Source of the DNA: CAXMQS01 sp964195995
Lineage (GTDB): Bacteria; Actinomycetota; Acidimicrobiia; Spongiisociales; JAOTWH01
Length of the DNA stretch: 64,000 nt
Assembly: GCA_964195995.1 (NCBI GenBank)
Contig: CAXMQS010000088.1
Coordinates: 1-64,000 of the forward strand
Reading direction: 5' to 3'
The position numbers were made by a program, and so were the translations under genes. The notes under the pieces are model-generated. The model worked only from the letters and a program-made list of their open reading frames with translations, did no database searches and was not told where the DNA came from. Shown here piece after piece: positions 45,160 through 53,799 of this stretch. Each line of letters opens with the position of its first letter. Within the stretch, counting starts at the first letter, position 1.

Positions 45160-46275
45160 GTGATCGTCGGAGTCCCGACCGAGATCAAGAAAGAGGAGTA
45201 CCGCGTCGCCCTCACCCCGGCCGGCGCCAGGGAGCTCTCGTCTGTTGGCCACAGGGTGCTTGTCCAACAAGGCGCCGGCGCCGGCTCATCGTTCGATGAC
45301 GAGGCATTCATCGAGGCAGGAGCCGAGATAGTCACCACGGCACAGGAGGTCTTTGCGGCCTCCGAACTCATCATCAAGGTCAAGGAGCCCCAGCTCGACG
45401 AGATACAGATGCTGAGAGCCGACCAAACCCTCTTCACGTTTCTCCACATCGCTGCGTATCCCGAGATGGGCAGGGCTCTTCTCGCGAGTGGGGCAACGGC
45501 CATCGCCTATGAAACGGTGGCACTCGCGTCCGGGACCCTCCCGCTCTTGGCACCGATGAGCGAGATCGCAGGTCGGATGGCAGTACAGGCCGGCGCCCAC
45601 CATCTCGAAAGGCCACACGGCGGACGCGGTGTCTTGCTTGGTGGTGTCCCTGGCGTTGCCCCGGCCAGAGTCACCGTGCTCGGCGCCGGCCGCGCCGGCA
45701 CGAACGCCGCGATGATCGCCGCTGGCATGGGTGCCGAAGTGATCGTTCTCGATCTCAACGTCGAACCGCTCCGACACATCGACGAGATGCACCTCGGGCG
45801 CGTGGTTACCGTCCGCTCGTCGCTCTTCGCCATCGAGCAACACGTCTCGACGTCGGACCTGGTTGTCGGCGCGGTGCTCGTCCCAGGTGCCCGCGCCCCC
45901 GTTGTGGTGCCCGAAGCCGTCGTCGAGGAGATGCGACCGGGCAGCGTCGTCGTCGACATATCTATCGATCAGGGCGGGTGCATCGAGACCGCGCACGAGA
46001 CCACTCACGCAGATCCTGTGTATGTCACCCACGACGTCGTCCACTACGCGGTCGGCAATATCCCCGGAGCAGTTCCCAATACCTCGACACACGCACTCAC
46101 TAACGCAACACTTCGCTACATCGTCGCGCTTGCCCAGGGCGTTGGATCAGCGGTCACGAAACACCCCGAGCTGCAACTTGGCGTCAACGTCGCTGGCGGC
46201 AAAGTGACGCACTCGGCCGTCGGCGAGTTCCTCGAAGTACCTGTCGTCGATCCGCTCGAGGTACTCGCCGGCTGA
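45160..46275 (+). CDS. ald: alanine dehydrogenase
   Basis: The 371-residue protein is of standard family length. The N-terminus VGVPTEIKKEEYRVALTP carries the pyruvate-binding Arg/Lys region; IIKVKEP and TFLHIAA carry the catalytic Lys and His; and VLGAGRAGTNAAMIA is the NAD-binding motif. It interconverts L-alanine and pyruvate plus ammonia with NADH. I start it at the GTG at 45160, which has AAGGAGGAG six bases upstream; the frame is open to 45016 but lacks homology there. Its stop abuts the stop of the convergent gene. Confidence 0.94.
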   Translation: MIVGVPTEIKKEEYRVALTPAGARELSSVGHRVLVQQGAGAGSSFDDEAFIEAGAEIVTTAQEVFAASELIIKVKEPQLDEIQMLRADQTLFTFLHIAAYPEMGRALLASGATAIAYETVALASGTLPLLAPMSEIAGRMAVQAGAHHLERPHGGRGVLLGGVPGVAPARVTVLGAGRAGTNAAMIAAGMGAEVIVLDLNVEPLRHIDEMHLGRVVTVRSSLFAIEQHVSTSDLVVGAVLVPGARAPVVVPEAVVEEMRPGSVVVDISIDQGGCIETAHETTHADPVYVTHDVVHYAVGNIPGAVPNTSTHALTNATLRYIVALAQGVGSAVTKHPELQLGVNVAGGKVTHSAVGEFLEVPVVDPLEVLAG

Positions 46276-46737
46276 TCAGGCGTTCAGAACTTCACGGCCC
46301 GCCCAGCGCCCGTACCAGAGATAGAGCGCGGAAGCCCCAACGCCGACGATGGCAACCAGAACGAACCACGTGTCTGCCCACACGAATTCATCGGCCAGTG
46401 CGCTGACCACGAGCGCAACGGCAGCCAACGAGAACTGGAGAGCGAATGTGGTGACCATCGTCTGACGCCCCTTGGGCCGACTCAGGACGAGCACGCCGCC
46501 GATGGCCCAACCGATGAGGATGGCACCGCTCCAGCGCATGCCGCTCAACAGCTCTACTTCCGAGGACCTGGCGCCTGCCAAGGTTCCCCAGATGAGGTCC
46601 GGCCATAGGGCGATCGGCAGCCCATAAGCCAGATTGACCACAATTGACAACAACACCGACAGCCTCAGGTGGGTGCCAGGTTCGAGCGGGGAAGCCTCCG
46701 CCGCCTTAGAGGTCGGCTCAATGGGTGGGGTTGTCAT
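46276..46737 (-). CDS. four-helix membrane protein of unknown function
   Basis: The 153-residue protein has a polar N-terminus of about 22 residues and four hydrophobic segments (LSVLLSIVVNLAYGLPIAL, WSGAILIGWAIGGVLVL, FALQFSLAAVALVVSAL, WFVLVAIVGVGASALYLWY). I do not recognise a family, though the pattern resembles small DUF4345-like proteins. It follows the excisionase-type gene on the same strand. Confidence 0.7.
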   Translation of the reverse strand: MTTPPIEPTSKAAEASPLEPGTHLRLSVLLSIVVNLAYGLPIALWPDLIWGTLAGARSSEVELLSGMRWSGAILIGWAIGGVLVLSRPKGRQTMVTTFALQFSLAAVALVVSALADEFVWADTWFVLVAIVGVGASALYLWYGRWAGREVLNA

Positions 46738-46789
46738 GGTTCCTCCTGGGTTGACGCCTCATGTATCGAGCGCGATAGGTCTCGACGCT

Positions 46790-47023
46790 TCACCGGTTCT
46801 GACCTGCTGCACCGTCAGAGCGCAGAGCAGCTGATTCGCGCTGAGTGTTGATCCAATCCTCGAAGTCCTGGCGAGCCACTCGCCACTCTCTGCCGAACTT
46901 CACGGCAGGGAGGTCGCCAGAGCGGATGACGCTTGTGGTGACAAATGCAGTTACGCCCATGTATTCGCAGATGTCCGCGACAGAGAGCCACTCTTTGCCG
47001 ATATCGACCTGGATTCGTTCCAC
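46790..47023 (-). CDS. excisionase-type (HTH_17) DNA-binding protein
   Basis: The 77-residue protein has the MerR-like helix-turn-helix of excisionase-family proteins: WLSVADICEYMGVTAFVTTS, then VIRSGDLPAVKFGREWRVA and DFEDWINTQ. In phages such proteins direct excision; in actinomycete chromosomes many are stand-alone regulators (BldC-like). No integrase is nearby, so I favour a regulator. Confidence 0.8.
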   Translation of the reverse strand: MERIQVDIGKEWLSVADICEYMGVTAFVTTSVIRSGDLPAVKFGREWRVARQDFEDWINTQRESAALRSDGAAGQNR

Positions 47024-47068
47024 CCACCGAGCCTACGCCACGGCGGTGGCCCCCGGCAAGAAAGCCAT

Positions 47069-47098
47069 TTGCCACGGCATAGCCAAATCAAGTAATCT
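47069..47098 (+). promoter_or_regulatory. candidate sigma70-type promoter for the first DivIVA-domain gene
   Basis: TTGCCA (47069-47074) and TAATCT (47093-47098) are 18 bases apart, with an AT-rich spacer unusual for this region. The predicted transcript would start near 47105, about 65 bases before the ATG at 47169. A GGAGGGAGAG-type site precedes that ATG. Confidence 0.5.
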
Positions 47099-47168
47099 GC
47101 TTTTCGCGACCTGACTCGAACTCTGTGGGCGAACGGGCTCAAACGGGCGGAGGGAGAGATAGGCGAAC

Positions 47169-48215
47169 ATGAATGTGAAGGCTACGACTGTCGAACAGCA
47201 CGAGTTTGCGATTCGGCGACGTGGATACGACCAGGCGGAGGTTGATGCGGTGATGGGCCAATTGGGCCGATCGCTGCGCAACTACGAACAGGAGAAGAAG
47301 GACCTTGAGGCGAAGCTCGCGCATGCTGGGCCCTCCGAAAAGAAGGCCTCTCCTCCTGCGAAGCGAGGCCAGGGACGAGCGGCGAAGCACCGCACGGAGA
47401 GTGAACTGATGAGACATACGGGAGATGCGGTGGAAGGGGCCCGTCAGCAGGCCGAGGCGATCCTGGCCGAAGCCAGGGCCGCGATCGACAAGATGTTCGA
47501 CAGCATCGCAAGCGAGGCCAAGCAGGTGTTGGCCACGGCAGAGAGCGACGCTGCAAAGCACAAGGCCAAGATCGAAGAGGAGTCCGCCAAGCTGCTCGCC
47601 GACTCCCTCGCTAAGGCTGATGCCACCAAGAAGGCGGCAGCGACCGAGGCCGCTGAATTGCGAGCCAAGGCTGCACGCGATGCGGCCGCCACGGTCGCGA
47701 AGGCACAAGCAGAGCATGACAAGCTGGCGACCCGCATACCTGAACTGCGCACGGCCCTCAGCCAATTCGAAGCACAGGTGCACGCGCTCACCAACGTGCC
47801 CGTTGCCGACCTCAACGAGGAAGAGGCGACCCAGGCCGCTACCAAGGCTGCTGAAGTCGAGGTAACGATCGATAGCGATGCCGCGACCGGCGCCGCCAAG
47901 GCAGCGCTCGCCACAGCGACCTCGGTCTCTGTCGCAGCACCCGACGGATCGGGCACGCTGCCCGCAGCCAGAGATCTCGTCAATCTCGACGAGTACCGCG
48001 ACCTGAAGGCATCGCATGTCGAGAAGGAGGCTCCGGTTCCAGCCCCCGCCAAGCCAGAACCAGCGCCCAGCCCGGCCGCTAGCGACGGCGCTCCGCTCGA
48101 ACGGCTGGCATCGACCCACGTGGCCAGCCGGGGCATGCCAACTGACAAAGAGACCATCTACCAGCGACGGGGTGGAGGTCTGCGGCGTCGGATCAACTCA
48201 CAAGGGGATGAGTAA
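47169..48215 (+). CDS. DivIVA-domain coiled-coil protein A
   Basis: The 348-residue protein starts with a DivIVA-like motif (HEFAIRRRGYDQAEVDAVMGQL), where the RRGYD turn is the membrane-binding/curvature type seen in DivIVA, Wag31 and SepIVA. A long Ala/Lys/Glu coiled coil follows (about 75-260), then a Pro/Ala-rich linker and the basic end YQRRGGGLRRRINSQ. DivIVA proteins gather at poles or septa and organise cell-wall growth. A paralogue follows at 48333. The two share both ends and differ in the middle. Confidence 0.82.
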   Translation: MNVKATTVEQHEFAIRRRGYDQAEVDAVMGQLGRSLRNYEQEKKDLEAKLAHAGPSEKKASPPAKRGQGRAAKHRTESELMRHTGDAVEGARQQAEAILAEARAAIDKMFDSIASEAKQVLATAESDAAKHKAKIEEESAKLLADSLAKADATKKAAATEAAELRAKAARDAAATVAKAQAEHDKLATRIPELRTALSQFEAQVHALTNVPVADLNEEEATQAATKAAEVEVTIDSDAATGAAKAALATATSVSVAAPDGSGTLPAARDLVNLDEYRDLKASHVEKEAPVPAPAKPEPAPSPAASDGAPLERLASTHVASRGMPTDKETIYQRRGGGLRRRINSQGDE

Positions 48216-48229
48216 GAAGACGACGATGA

Positions 48230-48244
48230 GGTCTTGCCAAGACC
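48230..48244 (+). terminator. weak hairpin after DivIVA-domain gene A
   Basis: GGTCTT, loop GCC, AAGACC form a 6-bp stem 15 bases after the stop, followed by CCCTTGA rather than T residues. It may attenuate rather than fully stop transcription. Confidence 0.3.
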
Positions 48245-48267
48245 CCCTTGACCACTGTATGATGTAA

Positions 48268-48297
48268 TTGACGACCACTTACCGTGGTCAGAGTATT
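48268..48297 (+). promoter_or_regulatory. possible promoter/operator of DivIVA-domain gene B
   Basis: TTGACG (48268-48273) could be a -35 box, with a weak -10 near 48291-48297 (AGTATT). The perfect inverted repeat GACCAC/GTGGTC (48273-48289) fills the spacer, as an operator would. The first half-site also occurs at 48250-48255. Support is limited to these matches. Confidence 0.35.
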
Positions 48298-48332
48298 GCG
48301 GGCACAATAGGGCAAGGCGGAGGTAGGCACCG

Positions 48333-49400
48333 ATGAAGGTACGTAGCGAGGACCTGTCAAAGGTCCGATTCCCAGAGGGCCGTCGCGGTTACGACGCCGA
48401 CAAGGTCGATGCCGTCCTGTCCGGAGTCATCGAGACGCTCCGAGAGTACGAAGCAGCTGATGAGGCGCTCCATCGCACATTCGTAGAGGCTCAGCGGATC
48501 AAGGACGAGATGGTCGCCGAGGCCAGCGTCGAAGCTGACCAAGTGCGCGCTGAAAGCGAGAAGGCCAAGGCCGCCAAGCAGATCGAGGCCGAAAATATCG
48601 TTGCCGCAGCCATCGAAGACGACTCCAAGCAACGCGCCTCTACTGAGGAGAACGTCGCCAAAGCGAAGGCGGAAATCGATCGGCGCATGGTCGAAGCAGA
48701 GGGTCTGGTCGCCGAGAAGGTGAAGGCCGCAGACCGCGACGCAGCCTCCGTCCGCACCGACGCTGCCAAGGAATCCGATGCCATGAGGACCGAGGCGAAG
48801 GCTGAGGCAAGCGCCACCGTCAACGCTGCCAAGAAGGCATCGACCGACATGCTCACCGCGGCCAAGGCGGAGCACGCTGAACTCAGTAAGAAGGTCCCAC
48901 AGCTTCGCACCGCCGTTAGCGACATTCGGACCCGACTCATCGAACTCGCTGAGTCGACTCAGGATGAGCTCGGTGTTGTCGACGGGATGATCGATCTGGC
49001 CTCAAACGAGGCCGTCCCGGCCATCGCCAAAGACGCAACCCAGGACGACCTGAAGCCGGTGGCTGAGGCCACTCCCCCCAAGGAGGTTCCCCAGGCCCAG
49101 CCGACAGCCGAGCAGACGGCAGCGAAGAGCGAGTCGAAGGCTGCCAAGAGCAAGCCGAAAGCAGACGAGTCACCGGCCACGAAGGTCTCCGCAGAAGCCC
49201 CCGAGCAGACGGCTGCACCCGCGGCGAAGGTTGCGGACGCCAAGGATCTCGACGAATCGGTCTTCGACCCAACGAGTCTGATGGCGCTGGCAAGCGATCT
49301 CGACGAAGCGGTGCCTGGAGACGAATCCAAGGAGTCCTTCTATGGTTCTGGGCTCAGACGGCGCCTAACCGAGGGCACGAAGACCAAGAAGGGGCGTTAG
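48333..49400 (+). CDS. DivIVA-domain coiled-coil protein B
   Basis: The 355-residue protein begins KVRFPEGRRGYDADKVDAVL, the same DivIVA turn as its neighbour. It continues as an Ala/Lys/Glu-rich coiled coil to about residue 215 with KVPQLRTAVSDIRTRLIEL, parallel to RIPELRTALSQFEAQVHAL in protein A. A low-complexity Lys/Ala/Pro linker leads to YGSGLRRRLTEGTK. The tandem arrangement and shared ends indicate duplication. A role at growth poles or the septum is inferred from the family. Confidence 0.82.
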   Translation: MKVRSEDLSKVRFPEGRRGYDADKVDAVLSGVIETLREYEAADEALHRTFVEAQRIKDEMVAEASVEADQVRAESEKAKAAKQIEAENIVAAAIEDDSKQRASTEENVAKAKAEIDRRMVEAEGLVAEKVKAADRDAASVRTDAAKESDAMRTEAKAEASATVNAAKKASTDMLTAAKAEHAELSKKVPQLRTAVSDIRTRLIELAESTQDELGVVDGMIDLASNEAVPAIAKDATQDDLKPVAEATPPKEVPQAQPTAEQTAAKSESKAAKSKPKADESPATKVSAEAPEQTAAPAAKVADAKDLDESVFDPTSLMALASDLDEAVPGDESKESFYGSGLRRRLTEGTKTKKGR

Positions 49401-49423
49401 CACCACCAAGCGTCGAACAGAAC

Positions 49424-49451
49424 GAAACCCGCTTCCTAAGAAGCGGGTTTC
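49424..49451. terminator. bidirectional intrinsic terminator
   Basis: GAAACCCGCTTC, loop CTAA, GAAGCGGGTTTC make a perfect 12-bp stem. It stops DivIVA-domain gene B, and the convergent DUF454 gene has its stop codon in the loop (49436-49438). Confidence 0.88.
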
Positions 49452-49834
49452 TTCGTTGGGCGGCTGACGATGTACCAGATGATCGCTGCCCCGATCGCCA
49501 CCATGGCAACGCGGCCGGCGAGGCCCTTGACAAAGAACGTCATCGAGAAGCTGAAGCTGAGAGCTAGGGCGAACACTGCCGTCACCTTCGCTTTCATCGG
49601 GATTCCGAGGCCGGCTTGATAGTCCTCAACCAGTGGGCCCAGCCGGGGGTGATCGATGATCACGCCATACACGCGCTCGGAGGAGCGAGCGAAGAAGAAG
49701 GCTGCCAAGAGGATGAAAACCGTTCCCGGCATGACAGGAGCCACCAGACCGATGATGCCAAGGACCAGGCACACTCCACCAAGCAGCATGTAGAGGCCAC
49801 GGAGGGCGCGGCTCGCGTGAACGTCTGCGGTCAT
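49436..49834 (-). CDS. YbaN-family (DUF454) membrane protein
   Basis: The 132-residue protein has a helical hairpin (LYMLLGGVCLVLGIIGLVAPVMPGTVFILLAAFFFARSS, read from about residue 14) with the typical PxxPGTxFxLLAAxxFARSS pattern of DUF454. A pair of helices lies near the C-terminus. The function is unknown. I chose the ATG at 49834; the frame is open upstream to 49918 with unlikely sequence. Confidence 0.85.
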   Translation of the reverse strand: MTADVHASRALRGLYMLLGGVCLVLGIIGLVAPVMPGTVFILLAAFFFARSSERVYGVIIDHPRLGPLVEDYQAGLGIPMKAKVTAVFALALSFSFSMTFFVKGLAGRVAMVAIGAAIIWYIVSRPTKKPAS

Positions 49835-49880
49835 AGGCCTCAACCGTAGCCCTATCTCGTTGCCACAGGGCGTCGGAAAA

Positions 49881-50789
49881 TCACAGTGACACTGCGATGA
49901 GGGCGGCGAATCCCCCAAGCAGTATCAGACCGTCCCAGCGCTCGAGGCGACCGATCCGGCCAGAGAGCAGCGCCGCCAAAGCGACGATGACGACCATGAG
50001 GATCGTGGCACCGCCAAGGCCGCCAGCCGATCCAGGGTGTGCGAGCCCGGCGCTGCCTCCCACGACCAGCGAATTGAAAATGTTCGACCCGATGACGTTC
50101 CCAGTTATCAAACCGGGTTCATCGCGACGAGCAGCTGCTACAGCGGTTGCGAACTCGGGCAACGAGGTGCCAACGGCGAGAATCACCAACCCAACGAAGG
50201 CGCTCGTGAGCCCGATGTCGTCGGCCAGGCGTTCCGCCGACCACACCAGCAGCCAAGCACCGCTGACGGTGACCACCAGCGCCAGGGGCGCCGCGATGAG
50301 CTCGATACCAACCGCTACATCCTCATGCTTCGATGGTTCGTCCGGTGGGGGCGCTTCGCTCCGACGGATCAGGAGTGTGTAGACGAGTACCGCCCCCATC
50401 AATAGTGCCAGGCCCTCGATCCTGGCGATCTCGCCGTCGACAAGCACGAGAGCAAGCGCGGCCATGGCGACCGCCATCAACACCCCCTGGCTCCGCACGA
50501 GCGCTCGCGGAACATGGAGAACCCTGAGGAGAGCCGCGGTGCCGAGCACCAGCGTGAGGTTGCTGATATTCGAGCCAATGACGTTGCCCATCGACTCCGC
50601 CGGTTCGCCTGCAACGAGCGACACCACCAGCTCTGGGATCGAGGTTCCGAGGCCGATAACGAGCGCCCCGATGAGGATCGGCGACATGCCGAAGTGGGCT
50701 GAGAGGCGCGCCGCCGACAGCACAGACCGATCGGCGGCGACCGTCAGCAGGGCCAGCCCAGCAGCGAGGGCGAAGATTGAGAGGATCAA
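49881..50789 (-). CDS. Ca2+/Na+ (or K+) exchanger of the CaCA family, YrbG-like
   Basis: The 302-residue membrane protein has two inverted halves with the alpha repeats GLGTSIPELVVSLVA with GNVIGSNISN and AVGTSLPEFATAVAA with GNVIGSNIFN. These contain the ion-binding Glu and Asn residues of the CaCA superfamily. About ten helices are visible. It would exchange Ca2+ for Na+ or H+. It is divergent from the nhaA gene. Confidence 0.9.
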   Translation of the reverse strand: MILSIFALAAGLALLTVAADRSVLSAARLSAHFGMSPILIGALVIGLGTSIPELVVSLVAGEPAESMGNVIGSNISNLTLVLGTAALLRVLHVPRALVRSQGVLMAVAMAALALVLVDGEIARIEGLALLMGAVLVYTLLIRRSEAPPPDEPSKHEDVAVGIELIAAPLALVVTVSGAWLLVWSAERLADDIGLTSAFVGLVILAVGTSLPEFATAVAAARRDEPGLITGNVIGSNIFNSLVVGGSAGLAHPGSAGGLGGATILMVVIVALAALLSGRIGRLERWDGLILLGGFAALIAVSL

Positions 50790-50854
50790 AAGAGAGTGGC
50801 CACGCGGAGCCGGGATGTTACCCGTAAGGCGTACAAGCCCACCGCTAGCCTCCC

Positions 50855-52216
50855 GTGATGGTCGATGAGCGCGCTCATAAAACTTGGCTCAGCTCGGACC
50901 GCCGCATTCCGAGTCGATTCGTAAGACCACTCCTGCGCTTTACGCACGTCGAGGCAGCCGGTGGCGCGGTCCTGCTAGTCGCTGCCGTATTGGCGCTCGT
51001 GTGGGCCAACCTTCCCGGCGGAGAAAGCTATGAACGCTTCTTCGGCACCGAGGTCGGCTTTGATCTCGGAATCGTCCATGTCGAGGAAACGGTTCGCGAC
51101 TTCGTCAACGACGGGTTGATGGCGATCTTCTTCTTCGTGGTTGGCCTCGAGATCAAGAGGGAGCTCATACGCGGCGACCTGCGTGATAGGAAGTCGGCGA
51201 TGTTGCCGGCGTTCGGCGCCCTCGGTGGCATGATCTTCCCGGCGCTCATCTTCCTGGCATTCGTTCTAGGAGACGGTGAGGCAACCCGTGGATGGGGTAT
51301 CCCCATGGCAACCGACATCGCATTCTCGGTCGGCGTCGTGGCCCTGCTCGGCTCCCGCGTCTCTGTTGGAGCCAAGCTCTTCCTGTTGGCACTGGCGATC
51401 GTCGATGACATCGGCGCCATTCTCGTGATCGCGATCTTCTACACCGAGGAGCTGGCGCTGGGATGGCTGGGGGGTGCGATCGGCCTGCTCGTTATCGTCG
51501 AGATAGCGAAGAGAGTCGGAGTCCGTTCTGCCGCCTTCTACCTGGTGGTCGGAGCCGGCGCGTGGTTCGCTCTCTTGGAATCGGGAGTTCACGCCACCAT
51601 CGCCGGTGTGGCGTTGGGCCTGATGACTCCTGCCTACTCCCTGTACAGCGACCCGGAATACCGCCAACGAGCTACCTGGATCATGTCTCGCTACGACATG
51701 GACGCGGCGCAACACCGAGCGCCCGAGCGCATCGACGCCGATGCCATGGAGCTGGTCGCCGTAGCTAGGGAGTCGGTGTCTCCTCTCTCCCGACTTGAGA
51801 CCGCATTCCACCCGTGGAGCTCGTTCGTGATCGTCCCCATCTTCGCACTTGCCAACGCCGGAATCCGGTTTGCCGGCATCGACGTCGGCGAGGCACTGAC
51901 GTCTCCAGTTGCTCTCGGGGTTGGCGTTGGGCTCGTCGTCGGCAAGGCCGTCGGTGTGTCGCTGTTCGTATGGCTGGCAGTGAAGCTCGGCTTTGCAAAC
52001 CTCCCGAGAAACACAACATGGACCCACATGTTCGGCATGGCCGCCGCCGCCGGTATCGGCTTCACAGTCTCGCTGTTCATTACCGAGCTGGCGTTCACCG
52101 ATCCCGGGATTCTCGATCGGGCGAAGCTTGGCATATTCGTCGGCTCAGCGATCGCCGGCTTCCTGGCCTACTTCGTCTTGCGCCGTTCCCCCAAGACAGC
52201 GGAACACGATGGATAG
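50855..52216 (+). CDS. nhaA: Na+/H+ antiporter NhaA
   Basis: The 453-residue protein shows NhaA signatures. An early helix (VEAAGGAVLLVAAVLALVWA) is followed by DGLMAIFFFVVGLEIKREL, and the ion-binding double Asp lies in LALAIVDDIGAILVIAIFY. ATDIAFSVGVVALLG precedes it. The C-terminal segments (GIGFTVSLFITELAF) complete the 12-helix fold. It expels Na+ in exchange for protons. It leads a six-gene plus-strand run and overlaps the amidase gene by eight bases. Confidence 0.94.
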   Translation: MMVDERAHKTWLSSDRRIPSRFVRPLLRFTHVEAAGGAVLLVAAVLALVWANLPGGESYERFFGTEVGFDLGIVHVEETVRDFVNDGLMAIFFFVVGLEIKRELIRGDLRDRKSAMLPAFGALGGMIFPALIFLAFVLGDGEATRGWGIPMATDIAFSVGVVALLGSRVSVGAKLFLLALAIVDDIGAILVIAIFYTEELALGWLGGAIGLLVIVEIAKRVGVRSAAFYLVVGAGAWFALLESGVHATIAGVALGLMTPAYSLYSDPEYRQRATWIMSRYDMDAAQHRAPERIDADAMELVAVARESVSPLSRLETAFHPWSSFVIVPIFALANAGIRFAGIDVGEALTSPVALGVGVGLVVGKAVGVSLFVWLAVKLGFANLPRNTTWTHMFGMAAAAGIGFTVSLFITELAFTDPGILDRAKLGIFVGSAIAGFLAYFVLRRSPKTAEHDG

Positions 52217-53129
52217 AAGGAGGTTCATCAGAACCGCCGGCCTCGGACTCGCCACTATCCCCCTTGGAAGGTTCCTGGCGGCGTGCGGAGACGCAGCTGC
52301 CGAGACCAGTGTCGCCACCACCGGGCTTACAACCACCTCGACTCTTGCCGAGATCACGGTGGCGACAACCGCGGTAACGGCCACCGAAGCGGCGCCGGCC
52401 GCTGCTCCCCGGGCAGAGATCGTCGGCGCTCTATGTCGGGAGGCGTGGGGGGCGACGGCCGTCGGCACCAATGTCATTCCGCACACAATCGATCGCCTCA
52501 CCGTGCACCACACGGCGTCCTTCCTCGATGACAACAGCAAGGCCCCCTCACGATTGAGGGGCCATCAGTCATATCACAAGAGCCTGGGCTGGCCGGACCT
52601 GGCATATCACATTGCCGTCGACGCCAACGGCAACATCTACGCCGGGAGACCGACGACGGCGCGAGGTGACACGGCCACCAACTACGACCCGACCGGCCAC
52701 TTCCTGGTTGTGGCCGAAGGGGACTTCAACTCCCAGCCAATACCCACCGCTCAGCTCGAGGGTGTCGCAATGGTGCTGGCCTGGGCGGCAACCGAGTTCT
52801 CGGCAGACCCATCAACAATCCGAGGACACCGAGATCTCGCCTCGACAAGTTGCCCCGGCGACGGCTTCTACTCCTTCATCGCCGACGGCACGTTGGAAGC
52901 CATGGTCGACGGGCGCATTGCCAACGGCGGCATCGATCTGCGCGTGGTGTGTGACGACGGCGCTTACGCCGCCGTTGCTGCAATCGAGGCCGGAGAGGTG
53001 CCAGCGCCACTCGCCACCCAGGCAAGCTTCTACCTGCGCAACTCCAACAGCCAAGGGAACGCCGACACCGTCATCGAGGAGTTCGGTGACAGCGACTGGA
53101 TCCCGGTTAGCGGCAACTTCGGCGAATGA
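52209..53129 (+). CDS. Tat-exported lipoprotein N-acetylmuramoyl-L-alanine amidase with C-terminal repeat
   Basis: The 306-residue protein begins MDRRRFIRTAGLGLATIPLG, a twin-arginine signal, then FLAACGD, a lipobox. A Thr/Ala linker of about 50 residues follows. The amidase_2/PGRP domain spans about 75-230, with zinc ligands expected in LTVHHTAS, HKSLGWPDLAYHIAV and HRDLASTSCPGDGF. The last 35 residues (FYLRNSNSQGNADTVIEEFG) are one unit of the repeat that builds the next protein. It would trim peptidoglycan outside the membrane. The repeat stops abruptly after VSGNFGE. Confidence 0.87.
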   Translation: MDRRRFIRTAGLGLATIPLGRFLAACGDAAAETSVATTGLTTTSTLAEITVATTAVTATEAAPAAAPRAEIVGALCREAWGATAVGTNVIPHTIDRLTVHHTASFLDDNSKAPSRLRGHQSYHKSLGWPDLAYHIAVDANGNIYAGRPTTARGDTATNYDPTGHFLVVAEGDFNSQPIPTAQLEGVAMVLAWAATEFSADPSTIRGHRDLASTSCPGDGFYSFIADGTLEAMVDGRIANGGIDLRVVCDDGAYAAVAAIEAGEVPAPLATQASFYLRNSNSQGNADTVIEEFGDSDWIPVSGNFGE

Positions 53130-53139
53130 GAACAACAGC

Positions 53140-53799
53140 ATGAGCCGGCGGATTCTGGTCTTGGTCGGCTGGCTGGTTATGACAGCACCGACCGCGTTGG
53201 CTGCAGACACCGTCGGTGCGTTCGATCCTGATACCGCGATGTGGCATCTCCGTCTTGGTGACGACACTGCGACAACCTTCGAGTTCGGGAATCCAGGAGA
53301 TGTGCCTTTCATGGGCGACTGGGACTGCGACGGCGTCGACACCCCCGGCCTCTACCGCCAGAGCGACGGCTTCGTCTATCTTCGCAACGCCAATACGACA
53401 GGGATCGCGGACATTCGCTACTTCTTCGGGGATCCGGGTGACGTCCCGCTGGCCGGCGACTTCGATGGCGACAACTGCGACACGGTGTCCCTTTACCGTC
53501 CAGCGATGCAACGTTTCTTCGTGATCGACACGCTCGGAAGCGATGACGGCGGGCTGGGAGCGGCTGCAACCGACTTCGTCTTCGGAGATCCCGGGGATCA
53601 ACCATTCGCTGGAGACCTCAACGGCGACGGCATCGACACCTTCGGCCTCTACCGGGAGGCCACCGGCTTCGTGTACTACCGCAACTCGCTCGCGGAGGGG
53701 GTCGCCGATGCACAGTTCTTCTTCGGCGATCCCAACGACCAATTCGTCGCCGGCGACTGGACCGGAGACCACACTGACACGGTCGGTGTTTACCGATGA
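53140..53799 (+). CDS. secreted FG-GAP-like repeat protein
   Basis: The 219-residue protein has a signal peptide (MSRRILVLVGWLVMTAPTAL, cleavage near ALA-AD). About four repeats of roughly 48 residues follow with the pattern F-x-FGxPGDxPxxGDWDGDGxDTxGLYR. These Asp-rich loops look like Ca2+-binding beta-propeller/VCBS-type blades. Four units are too few for a closed propeller, so it may pair with the amidase, which ends in half a unit of the same repeat. Its stop overlaps the next start (ATGA). Confidence 0.78.
   Translation: MSRRILVLVGWLVMTAPTALAADTVGAFDPDTAMWHLRLGDDTATTFEFGNPGDVPFMGDWDCDGVDTPGLYRQSDGFVYLRNANTTGIADIRYFFGDPGDVPLAGDFDGDNCDTVSLYRPAMQRFFVIDTLGSDDGGLGAAATDFVFGDPGDQPFAGDLNGDGIDTFGLYREATGFVYYRNSLAEGVADAQFFFGDPNDQFVAGDWTGDHTDTVGVYR

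Noticed and set aside
46790..47023. Excisionase-type gene as evidence for a prophage
   Set aside because: No integrase, phage structural genes or attachment repeats surround it; such HTH_17 proteins are common chromosomal regulators.
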